Origin: Zygaena filipendulae
Lineage: Eukaryota; Arthropoda; Insecta; Lepidoptera; Zygaenidae
Reading direction: 5' to 3'
Assembly: GCA_907165275.2 (NCBI GenBank)
Contig: OU015666.1
Span: 4,246,001-4,310,000, forward strand
Length of the DNA: 64,000 nt
The notes below the pieces were generated by a model. It ran no database searches. It was not told the DNA's origin and saw only the letters and a list, made by a program, of their open reading frames with translations. This document shows, piece by piece, positions 24,663 to 34,999 of the stretch. How positions within the stretch are numbered: position 1 is the stretch's first letter; every line of letters begins with the position of its first letter. The position numbers and the translations under genes were made by a program.

Positions 24663-24999
24663 AAAAACCCTTTTTTTGTTGTTGGTTACTCTTCGTTTAT
24701 CGTCCCCTGTCAGTTTTTGTTAAAAATATTTAATGTACAGAATCGCGGATCCTACTCTTTTATTATAGTATAGATACTTAGATAGATTTAACAATAACTT
24801 GACTATCAAAAACTGTGCTACAGATTTGTTTTTCTAAAGCCTATCGCGTCAAAATTACTTTTCCTGTTATTTCTTGGCAAAGAATTAACAACGGCCAAGT
24901 ACTCGTATCTATACCTACGATGTGCGATATTAAAAAAAAAAATAGCGAAAAATCGCAAACAATAACGCCAGTAGGCGTAACACGGGGACAAGTCGCGCT

Positions 25000-27900
25000 A
25001 GTTCATTTATCTTCACCCTTGTTTTAATCGGAGCCGGCAGAGGAATGCCACGGACACCATCAATCTTATTTGGTTATTTTAAAACGTAGACGAGGAGTGC
25101 GCGACATCGCGCCTGTGTTGCCAGTCCAATAAAGCGGTGGAAAGACTAATGATCGCTCCGAAATCCATTCGATTGTGTTATTACTGGTGTCATCCAACTT
25201 ACACGTAAATAGCGCGAAGTTTAAACAACAAGACGGGAAGTCAGCTGTTGCTATATGAAAGCTTATTCTAACCTAACAAAAATGAGATTTGCTAATCTTT
25301 AGTTATGAAAATTAGATTTAGATCATAGATCTTCGAAATTTGAAAAGAAAATAATTTAACTATCGAATAGCGAAGAGAGATAAAGAAAGTTGGATTCCCC
25401 AAGGCATATTACAATTTAAAATCACTGCTTATTCAATAACTGTCATAAACTTCGTGCCATTTGAAGTAAATACAAACTGATCGACCGATAAATTTCTACG
25501 TCCATCCAGCTGTCATCGTACCAGCATCATATTGAGAAACTGAAAGGAAGTGATGTAATTCCCCGCTAAGCGTCTGGCACACATATTATTATATGTATTA
25601 ATCCTTTCTCAAAAAGCAATAACAAATCTCCGCCCAAATATATCGAGGTCGTTTCTAATCAATCAACTCTAGATTAACACTCGTCTCCTCTCGTCTTTTC
25701 TAACCACGGCGCGGACAAAAACAAATGGGCAAAGCTCTCGAAGAAATCGAATTAACCGAGTCTGTCTAAGACACCAATTAAACCACCAACAAAGGCTATC
25801 TTCAATGAAACGATAAAAAGTTTGATAGATCAACTCTTTAACGTAATCTATAGTCGATGTGTTCCCAATTGAAATTAAACTTTAACACGAAGTTGATAAA
25901 GTTCAAAATCACGCCGGCGGACGTTGGTTGCGCGCAGTAGAAACTTTAGAAGGCTGTTGGCACAACATCTTATATCGATTAAACATGTAATTAATCACGG
26001 GAAATGATTCCGAATGAGATGTTATTAGTTATACAGCGCTGGCTATTAACAAGTGAAACAATAGATGTTCACGCACCTACAAGGTGATGGGAGAGTTGAA
26101 GTTATTTTTTATGTTTTTTTTATAAATTATTAAAAATATAGGAAATAATTCTTGTAATACATATAGGTACCTGAATCATTACCCAATTTCCGTTTCGATA
26201 TAATACCTACTACTACCTACTTAATAAAATATGTATAATAGGTCACATTATAAAAAAGCTTAAATATTTACTTTATACATAGTATTAAAATCTTCAAAGT
26301 GTGTATAGAGATCTGAATGTAAAACTTTTATTTTAATACTACAATTTGCAAAGGTGATTTTTTTTCTTGATGCTCATAATTTATAAAACACGCTGTATAA
26401 ACTTTACACCAAGAAGCGCACCGAAGACCGATCAATCAGTTGCTAACGAGCTGGTCACGTGGTAACTGAGAACCAGACCAACCCCTCTCTCCCTCTCTTT
26501 CCCCCTACAACTTATCCACTAAACATCCCCAATTATAATTAAGATAGTTAAAAGTATTATCAAGGTTTTTTTCACTTTTTAGATATCTTTGTTACACCGT
26601 AGATATCACTGACAGTTATGTATGTATAACAAAACAAACAGGCTGAATGGGTTCCTTTAACTCCATAAACAAATTGGTAATCGATAAATCGATAAACATT
26701 ATATAAAATCGAATAATAATAATCGCTCGCGGAACACCCACTAAGCAGTAATTATTACACATTGATTAACATTTACATAATGGTTTGTCGCTGGCCACTA
26801 AACTGCCCGAGCCGAGATTAATAAAAAAGTTACAAATTATATTTTTTAATTCGTTGTTTTTTTTTTAAGAGCCTGTAGACCCGAGTGCGGTGAAGGCGCG
26901 GGGCGTGGCTGACTAACTTTCATTACTCATAAGCAATAATAAATGATAAAACATTATTAATACGAGGAGATCAGTCGGACTGATGGCTGCTTACATATGC
27001 AACATCAACTTGGGTCGAATAAATTAATTCCAATAATTAAAAGCTTTGTTAACTAAGAATGTGATATATCTGGGTATTTTTTTTTTTTTTGTATATCAGA
27101 AACAAATATTTATTTAGTCCAAATACAACGAAAGTGACTAACAACTCAACTCTTTAAGAGTTGAATCTCCAAAAACTCCTTTTTGGTAATTAATTAACAA
27201 ATAGTTTATTCGTACGAGATAAGCCGTGCCGGCTGCCCGTGGCCGTCTGTTACACCGTTGCGTACGTAGCTTATCGTAGTGAAACTTTTCAGGCGCGCCC
27301 GCGCCAGAACAAAAATTGTTACGTTACGCGCCCTTTAATACATAGAATGTCATTGTTACGCGCTATATAATCAGTAATAGATTTGGTTAGCAACAGGAGG
27401 CTTTGTTTTATTTAAGTGAAACTTCTTTTTATTAATATAGTACGCGCTGTATGCATCGTACATTCATTTTTCGTTCATGGTGTTACAAGATGCTCAATAA
27501 ATATTCTTTACGGATCAAATAAATTCAAGGCTGGCGTTTACATTGTTAAAAACTTTTGATTGTTCATCAGCGCTTTTTCTTTGTTAAATAATAATACTTT
27601 GAGCTGTTATTTATAAATCTTTAGATCGAAAAGATAATACAAACAAAATAAATAGTACAGTTGAAACAACAATAACTATTGATTTTAACGAAGCGGTCGT
27701 AGTAGTTATCAACATCGAAATGATCTATCTAGCGACAATCATGGCGCCGTTCACAAAGCAGATCAATTTATGGAGAAAAGAGACAAACTATTAACGGAAA
27801 CCAACGCGGGAGAAGGACAGAACTGTGGTTATCAATCACGCGCCCGCGCGCACATCGAGAGCTCGGGGCGATCGAGCGCTCATCCACTTAATTATTTCTA

Positions 27901-28340
27901 TTATGATATTTAAAATATAATGATTATCTGTACGGATAAAGCCCATATGGCGAATTCCCACACTGTATCCGACTGCACACGTAGGTATAACCTTAATTAA
28001 TACAGTGTAGAATAATAAATGAGCGAGCGTGCTATATGAACGTAATAAATTGAAGTCGTTAAGTGCATTATAATAACGATTTCTCAAAGCGAGTATGTTT
28101 ATTTTAAATCTTTTCCAAGTTGTTCGAAAAAGCATCATTTGATTCTATTAAATTTTTCCACTTTTTAGTGTCAGACAAAGACTATAAAACCACTTGACTG
28201 CGCATACAGTGCCCCGACGCTCGAAAACTATTAGTATTTTGTCGCCTATGTATAGACTACGGTACTAGTAACCATTTTAGTTGTGACCAAGTTCCAGACC
28301 TGTGTGCACGCTAAATTATTTAAAAAATTTTTGGTTTTGT
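25000..28340. other. Non-coding, repeat-poor stretch
   Basis: No repeat-family module and no recognisable ORF. GC-richer patches lie at 26880-26920 and 27220-27310 (GCCGTGCCGGCTGCCCGTGG, AGGCGCGCCCGCGCCAG). Because it is long, repeat-poor and inside the presumed retn locus, it is a reasonable place to look for conserved non-coding elements. Confidence 0.3.
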
Positions 28341-28362
28341 TTACAATTTATAACGCATAAAA

Positions 28363-28442
28363 ATGCCTTCATGCGCAGTAAAGTGGTGCGGGAAACATTC
28401 CAAGACATCTAGTTACGAAAAGGATGGCATAACTTTTCATCG
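28363..28442 (+). CDS. First exon of a THAP zinc-finger protein (partial)
   Basis: ATG at 28363 opens 26 codons plus two bases, starting MPSCAVKWCGKH and ending GITFHR, directly followed by a consensus donor GTAAGT at 28443. This is the N-terminus of a THAP domain: initiator Met, C-x4-C (residues 4 and 9) as the first zinc ligands, and the GxxFHR(FP) stretch. THAP domains are sequence-specific DNA-binding C2CH zinc fingers found in host regulators and in transposases such as the P element and Kolobok. I could not find the downstream exon carrying FP, the Trp, the second Cys and the His, so the gene may have a long intron or be an orphan fragment. A+T-rich DNA with no clear promoter lies upstream. 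Confidence 0.65.
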
Positions 28443-29289
28443 GTAAGTAAATACTACGAAAATTATGTTTGATTTAATCAGATTACGAGCCACGGCAGGG
28501 GTCTTCTTAAAATGGTGGTTTGGTGACAGCAAAAGGATAAGTACAGCGCGTTTATGTCTTTTGGAAAAGTCCCTTTCTTCCATTAGGAAATTCTAATCCT
28601 TCTATCTCTTTCTTTCCCTTTGTATTTTTATCGTAAAAATCTGTGATGTTACTTACATACATACGCAACTTGACCTTGAACTGACCAATTACAGCCGGGC
28701 ATTCTCCTTCGTCCCCCGGCCCGCGGCAGTGAGTCGTGTACTTAGAAGAAATCGGCGTATACGCTCTCTAGTGGTTATATGCTCAGTGGTGTCAGACAAG
28801 CAAATATTATTGTAATATGCTTCTCAAATCATATGGTTGGTATGTTCAATTATGCTAGTTCTAAAAAAATTATCTGTACCGTTAATCACGTACGATCTTA
28901 TCGCATATTATATTTCTAAAGTTTAAAACCGTTTATGGAGCCAGTAAGTGATATTAACGTCTATCCGATCTGTATCACATACCAATCAGCTGGACCTGTC
29001 ATATGTATAGCATAACAGAGACGAGAAATCTCTATATTGACTGGTCGAACTCTATCATCATCAGCGGTCAAACAGACATTGGAACTCATGATAAATTACA
29101 AAACGTATTAAATGATGCATGAGAATCAATCAAAATAAAACCAATGGTGTACGAACTATCTCTACATGAAAGATATAATATTACGTCGATGATCTGAGCA
29201 GCAGATTTAGAAAGTTAAGACGAAGTAAAGAAATTGAGAAATAATTTTATCATCAAGGGGACGCTTGTAATTCTAAAAGTAATAACATT

Positions 29290-29437
29290 AATTCTCGTTT
29301 CAATTCCCTAGGGAATTCCAGGGTAAATAGTAAACGCTATCTCTATTCAAAATTTGATCTAAATTCATCCAGCCGTTTCAGCATGATGAAGTTACAAACA
29401 TACACACACCTACTTCCACGTTTATAATTTTATAGTA
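29290..29437 (+). repeat. Degenerate CCGCGG-type repeat
   Basis: Keeps AATTCCCTAGGGAATTCCAG, CATCCAGCCGTTTCAGCAT, GTTACAAACAT and TTTATAATTTTATAGTA, but the CCGCGG start is lost. It ends only about 37 bases from the splice donor of the ARID exon. Confidence 0.65.
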
Positions 29438-29474
29438 AAGCTTTAAGATTTAAAGTAATAAAATTAGAACTTAC

Positions 29475-29547
29475 CCTCTTTTTGCATAAAAGCGAAGAGA
29501 TCATCAAGGAACTCCTTTCTGCCTGGATCGTCGCTGAGCTCATACAG
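29475..29547 (-). CDS. retn: ARID-domain exon of a dead ringer/ARID3-type gene
   Basis: On the minus strand an acceptor (TTTATTGTTACAG) is followed by 73 coding bases and a consensus donor (G/GTAAGT). The exon is read in phase 0 and ends in phase 1. The 24 residues include LYELSDDP, RKEFLDDLF and FMQK. This is the start of the extended ARID domain of the ARID3/Bright/dead ringer family (known proteins read LYEL-x3-P-x-RKEFLDDLF-x-FMQKRG). These are AT-rich DNA-binding nuclear regulators; in Drosophila retn acts in embryonic patterning, muscle and neural development. The last full codon here is Glu where family members I know have Arg, and Gly replaces Lys before RKEF. The following ARID exon should lie beyond the left edge. 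No EEQFKQ-type exon was found to the right. Confidence 0.8.
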
Positions 29548-29880
29548 CTGTAACAATAAATAAAACTATATTAAATTTTATTCCAATGCATTGAAACCCA
29601 ATAAAAATTGTAAACCAATTACTAGATTTTTATTGAAATATGAAAGATTTCAATTTACATATTATTATGTACTTATTTACAATTACTAGAAGATAAATTT
29701 TTAGTAACTGCAATGTGCCGTTGACAGGCGCCTTAAGAAAATGATAGGAGTTTCATTAAATACGTGTATTCACGTATTGTGACAACAGCGTAACGGTTCA
29801 AAGCGTGCGTGGGGCCACAAGCACCCGCATGTCCGGAGCCAGAACACGGTAAACGCATTATTCCTTCATACCAGCCTTCT

Positions 29881-30062
29881 TAGCCAAGTTGGCAATCTAT
29901 GATGGTTCCCGATTTAGCGCTATAGAAAACTAAGGAACGTATAGTCAGTCATGTCACGTATGGTCACCAAACATTGTCCAATCAAAAATCCTTTTTTTCG
30001 CGACCATACTTTCCATAGTATCCTATAGCGTTACCGATAATAATAGATTGTCAACTTGGCTA
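29881..30062. mobile_element. MITE with TA target duplication
   Basis: Inverted ends start GCCAAGTTGGCAATCTAT (29883) and, from the right, GCCAAGTTGACAATCTAT (30060). Weaker pairing continues to GCGCTATAG/ACGCTATAG, about 45 bases per arm. A TA dinucleotide flanks each end. The 178-bp element is non-coding. The TA duplication is compatible with a Tc1/mariner-type source. Confidence 0.7.
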
Positions 30063-30883
30063 AGGGGGCAGTACCCAGACTCATTACGCGCACTCAGACC
30101 GGGTACCTATTGCGTAAGCGATCACTTTTCACGGCTAATTTAGTGTCGTGTGAATGTGACACAAATGCGAATAAGCGGATGGCGCGACAGGCGTGTCGTT
30201 ATTCTTCCTTCACCAACTGAAAGTGAAATTGGGAAAAAAATAAAACATTTTTGCACATAAAGCGTGTCTTTATTTCATATAGCGCTCAGCAGCAGTAACG
30301 CCACAAAATATTGTTCGCGGCCAAAGAGCCCACGGATAGAAATTTAGTTAGAAGTTCGGTTGATGTGCATTTCAAAATAAAAATTATGGACTGTTCCTGT
30401 AATACCAACTCGAATTAATAATTTTCATAAACAATTGCAAAAAATTGCAATGACTAGAAATAGTAGACATAATTCACTTCCTATTTTATGCATGAAGCAA
30501 TTTTTTTTTGATTTATTCTTCATTCGGCCCGCCAAGTTTCGGCCCACATAAAAAATTCCTGGTTCGTCCCAAACAATATGCTTTCTTCGTCCCAAAATAT
30601 AATTTTGATTATTTTATTCTCGCTTCGTCCTATTTTATATTCCTTCTACGGCCCATATTTTTTTGTATATGCTAAACTTGCTTTTTTGTACCATCAGCAA
30701 AAAAGGGTTACGTATTATTAAATATTCTAACATCGATCAACCACACATTTAAAACAACCGCTCCTCCCAGTCTTCTCTGCGAGAGAAGATATACTCCTAT
30801 TATTATAATAACACTTTTTAGCCACTGAGCGACTTTCACCAATGTGCTAAACGTATTAAGCGCTCAAAAACAGAATGGGGCCC

Positions 30884-31199
30884 ATGTTGACTAAATTTTT
30901 TTTTAGTCCGTCTTGTAAATTAATTAAAAATATTGGACACGCATTTTATCTTTTTTTACTTATTCAAAAAATAACGGCGACACATTGAGTTGAAATTTCT
31001 CGCGACGTCACTAACCGGACAGTTTGTATGGCAGCTTATAGCGGTTAGTGACGTCACGACCCCCCACCCTAAACTTTAATGCGCTTTATCTCTGTATATT
31101 TCCATTTATTTGAAAAAGTGAAAAATACGTGTCCATTGTTATTTTTATTTTGTAACTGAGGGACTAATTAGAATTTTGATTTTCAAAAGTAGTCAACAT
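30884..31199. mobile_element. Fold-back MITE nested in the Harbinger-like element
   Basis: Ends read ATGTTGACTA (30884) and TAGTCAACAT (31199). The two halves pair imperfectly over about 120 bases, sharing TTAGTCC and TTGGACACG/ATGGACACG. The centre holds a second inverted repeat, GTCACTAACCG and CGGTTAGTGAC. It is non-coding. It interrupts the region between the left end of the host element and its transposase remnant. Confidence 0.65.
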
Positions 31200-31409
31200 C
31201 TCTATTTTAAGTTTAAATGATGGACCAATTTTGGTCCATGGTTTAAATGCATCTCACGTCTTTCACCATTTCTAAATACGTTTAGCGATCTGTCAAAATT
31301 AAATGCGCTCTGATGGCTGTTCAACTCGCAGAATAATCGATAGAATAACCCATTGCTATTGCTTCATTGTACAAAAAGTATATAAAGTATCCTAAAACCA
31401 ATCAGAAAC

Positions 31410-31789
31410 AACAAGAACTTGCCAGGGAATTTTATAAGATTGCAAAATTTCCACATGGACTGCACATGTGAGAATAATTTCACCAGGTGGTAGGTAATAA
31501 TGCAGAACTGTACAGAAACCGCAAGGGATATTTTTCAATAAATACACAATGTGTGGCTGCTGCTGACCTCTCATTCATTAATGTTGTTGCTCGTTGGCAT
31601 GGACCTGCACGGCTGCACATGACTCCAATATTTGGGACATTTGCGTTTTGTAGAGTGTTTTTGCAGGGAAAAATCAATGCCAAGTTGTTATTGAAAGACA
31701 GCGGGTATGCACAAACAGGGTTTATGATGATACCATGGCCTGAAGGTGTGATTCTAGATAATAAAGATGATTTATTCCCAAATGTTTAG
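31410..31789 (+). pseudogene. PIF/Harbinger (HARBI1-like) transposase remnant
   Basis: An open frame from about 31487 to the stop at 31787-31789 contains YRNRKGYFSINTQ, VVARWHGPA and LLKDSGYAQ. In family members these correspond to NRKGYHSINVQ, the VVARWPGSxHDS region and the GDSGYP motif with the second catalytic Asp. Upstream, FYKIAKFPH and the first-Asp region (DCTHVRI-like) are only readable after frame changes at about 31450-31485. The HDS segment is replaced by RLH. The frame stops before the expected third acidic residue. The protein is therefore not a functional nuclease. Confidence 0.8.
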
Positions 31790-31999
31790 AATTATTTATT
31801 ATTAAATTTATCTTAAAAAAATTGGGAATAAGTACCTTCTCTTTTTTTTTGACTGTACCTTTAAAGTACTTGTAAATTTGGGACGAAGCGAGACATCAAT
31901 AGTGATATGGGACGAACTAAGAATTTTTTGGAATGTGGGACAAAACTTCGGGACGAACGAAGAATAAACCTTTTTTTTAGCAACGCTTTGGTTATACAT

Positions 32000-34660
32000 T
32001 TAAAATTATGTATTATGTTACTATGCCTTGTTGGACGTTCTACTTGTTTATATAAATAAATGATCTATTTTTGTTCTGTCATAGTCGAATGTAGGTACAA
32101 TATAAGTAAATATAGGTACATAGGTATTCAAATTTGAAACCGATAGCATTCATCTACTGAAGTAGGTACCTATAGATACCTAGATGGAGCAGATGAAGTC
32201 AACCACACCGAACCCCGCTGCGAGGTGGGGACGTGTCATTTGAACGCAATTACACCGATATCCGGCACTTAAATGATAAAACACCTTGTATCACCCGCTG
32301 GTGACGATAAAAGCTGAACGCTCGATTGCTTCGTAAAATACGAGTGCAGTGTTAAGGTATTTATACGCCAAGTAGCTTCCAATGGTCGATCGTTACAAAA
32401 TTTTGGAAAATGCACAATATTTCTGTCATCTGTTTTCATTTCAATGATAGTATAATACGAACAAAAATACTTACAGGTCGGCGAACAGTGAATCAAAATT
32501 AGAACCGCTTTAGTATTTCTAAAATATTCAAGACAAACAAACTTATTTTCAACTCGGCAAACTGTATCTTCTTTAAATACGTATAGTTTTAGTGCAGATA
32601 GCAAATAAAAAGCGGTTCGTCTTGATTCATATCAAACGGCCATTGATGTCACGTCGGAAAACCCCGTTAAACAAATGAGGCGACTCATTCGACCGGCGCG
32701 GACGCATCAAAATATGGACAACAATGTCCTAAGAGAGACGATGTACACACTCCGTACACAAGATCAAACACCGCACTATTTGCATTGTCCGGATAATTAC
32801 ATCGAGGCACTTAACACTACGAAGAACTGGGCCGTGGACGGACAACGAAACACCATTTGACACTTCCTGTTTCCGTCTTATAAAATGTATTTGAACTCAT
32901 CGCCTCATTAAAACGCATCGGCTCACGGCACCTACTTACATACCTACAGGTCAAACATGCAAAAATTTCAATTACCTACAATTTCTTTGCGTTTTAGTGT
33001 ATTTTGCATCATCATAAATCTTTCTAACATTTTCTCATGCTACGAGTATGTTGGTATGATGTTCTACGTGTGATAAATGACACACGAGGAATAAATAAAT
33101 GTGGCCGGTTACAAAAACAAATTAATCGCGTCATTTTATTCATAATTGGAACGTTGGTTTTTGTTTTTGTGTACGGCCAGAGTCCCAAGCTATACGATCC
33201 GGAGCGGCGCTAATCGAAAACGTTCTTCGGTGTGATTAATCGCGGGGGCGAGCTGCGGCTGCGGCCGGCGAGCCGACAGTGACGATCGACAAGATTGATG
33301 CATGCACCGTGCAGTGGAAATCGCCTGTTGCAATTACACTTGCGAACCACTAATAATAGCGAAGCTATAAAATTCATCGCAGTTTATTATCCTAATTAAA
33401 AATAGTAAGTATCTAGATATTCATGAAAATATTAGTTTTGAATGCAATTTTATTGATATTACTCATAATTCATAAAATCCGATTAACTAGAATTAAAAGG
33501 GGTTAATCCTAATTGCAAATGCAATAACTAATGCCGTAACCCACATCTATTTATTTAGGAGCTAGGTAAATTCTTTTCTGTAGTTATGGTGACTAGACAA
33601 GCACTACACGAACTTTAAAAATCGTATAATACAATATTTATTATGTTGCAGATAATAAGATGATACTGGTTGATTCCATGAATGACATACAGAGCACTCC
33701 AACATGTAAGTTTCAGTTTAGTTTGTACTGGACCGAATTTTATTTTATACGACGGTGCCTCGCGCAGCAGTACCTACTCTTATTTCTGTAAGAACCATTC
33801 TTTGGCGCATAAACGGTCGTTGCAGTGGCATACTCGCTACTTTCGCTCGGCTTGATCAAAATTCAAAAGTATGTTCCAATCATTAATAGGTCGCGTTATC
33901 GCTATCGCTTAAGCCACCCATGCGGGTGTGGTTGTGGGGGTTTAGGAGCGTTGCGTTGCGCTTGTGTCGTCGTGGCTATTGACACCTCTCGTCTAATGTG
34001 ACACCTGGAAAACAGGCGTCAAACGACATGACCATTACTAACGTCACACGCCACGTCGACAATCGACGCCGTTTTCCCGACGATCGCAACACTTTGCTAA
34101 CTACATCAATGTGTCCTGCATCTTTTACTTTCTCTTTTACATTACATTACTTGACCTCACAATATCACACGTTCGTGAGTTCATTCTAAGAACGAGGGAT
34201 AAACAGGATTAAGTGAAGCTTAACGGAATAAAGAATCGAAAAGTTCACAACACTCGCTGCGGGACTACATTATTCATACCAATTACAACAAAACACTGTC
34301 GGTTTATAAGGACGCGTCAACGGCCACTCGGCGCGAACAGTTCCTGGACGAATTATTAGTATGAAATGAAGTGTATATTATCATAACAGGCTATTCTATT
34401 GTCGCCCACTGTACTGTCGATATTTGAATCACAAAACTCGTCGGGCAAAGCCGTGTAATCTCCATTGTGATGTGCCAATTACCCACTCTCCCCTTCCGCT
34501 TGAATAAATAAACAAACTTTGTGTAACCAAAAATAACAAAAAAATAAAAATAATCGTGTTTACTGTTATGATAATAAACGTGATACCAGTGGTGTGGAAG
34601 AAATGTTTTTCTCACAATATTTTTGAGTCTGCAATTGAGTTTTATATTTGAAAAACTGAC
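32000..34660. other. Non-coding with GC-richer patches
   Basis: No repeat-family module is seen. GC-richer patches lie at 33180-33300 (GGAGCGGCGC, GCTGCGGCTGCGGCCGGCG) and 33750-34100. A minus ORF at 32269-32604 includes HFPK and a Trp, but it lacks a THAP cysteine pattern, so I leave it unassigned. Confidence 0.3.
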
Positions 34661-34667
34661 TACAATA

Positions 34668-34854
34668 TGTTTCCCGCGGTTTCACCCGCGTTAATTTAGG
34701 AGTTCCCGCGGGAATTCCGGGATAAAAAGTACCCTATGTCCTTTTCTGTATTTCTGACAACGTGTATGAAAAATTTCATGACGATCCGTTGAGCCATTAA
34801 AGCGTAACAAACAAACAAACTGACTTTCGCATTTATAATACATATTAGGAAGGA
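34668..34854 (+). repeat. CCGCGG-type repeat, GATCCGTTGA subtype
   Basis: TTTCCCGCGGTTTCACCCGC, core GTTCCCGCGGGAATTCC, AAAAAGTACCCTATGTCC, then ATGACGATCCGTTGAGCC and AAAGCGTAACAAACAAACAA, ending ACATATTAGGAAGGAT. Well preserved. Confidence 0.85.
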
Positions 34855-34999
34855 TTTACAGCGTCTTATGAAGGTTTGGCGGGTTCGCTAACCATTTTAG
34901 GATTGCATTTGAGAACTTTATGAATTATAATTCCTATTGTAAACAACTATAGTTATAAATGTATCGAGTAGAAAAGGAGTAACAGAGTATATGCCTACC

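Larger units (their letters stand above)
30510..31968 (+). mobile_element. Decayed DNA transposon with TTCGTCC subterminal arrays
   Basis: The left end (30510-30660) and the reverse complement of the right end (31878-31968) align, sharing ATTTATTCTTC, TTCG-CCC and AAAAAATTC motifs. Each end is an array of one short motif: TTCGTCC at 30563, 30586 and 30624 with TTCGGCCC-like variants, and inverted GGGACGAA at 31880, 31909 and 31950 with GGGACAAA at 31937. Inside lie a PIF/Harbinger transposase remnant (31410-31789) and a separate fold-back element (30884-31199). The repeated subterminal motifs look like transposase-binding sites. The exact termini and target duplication are not resolved. Confidence 0.65.

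Noticed and set aside
32269..32604. Minus ORF with HFPK, thought to be a second THAP exon
   Set aside because: It is on the opposite strand from the THAP first exon and lacks the spaced Cys-x2-His and conserved Trp pattern.
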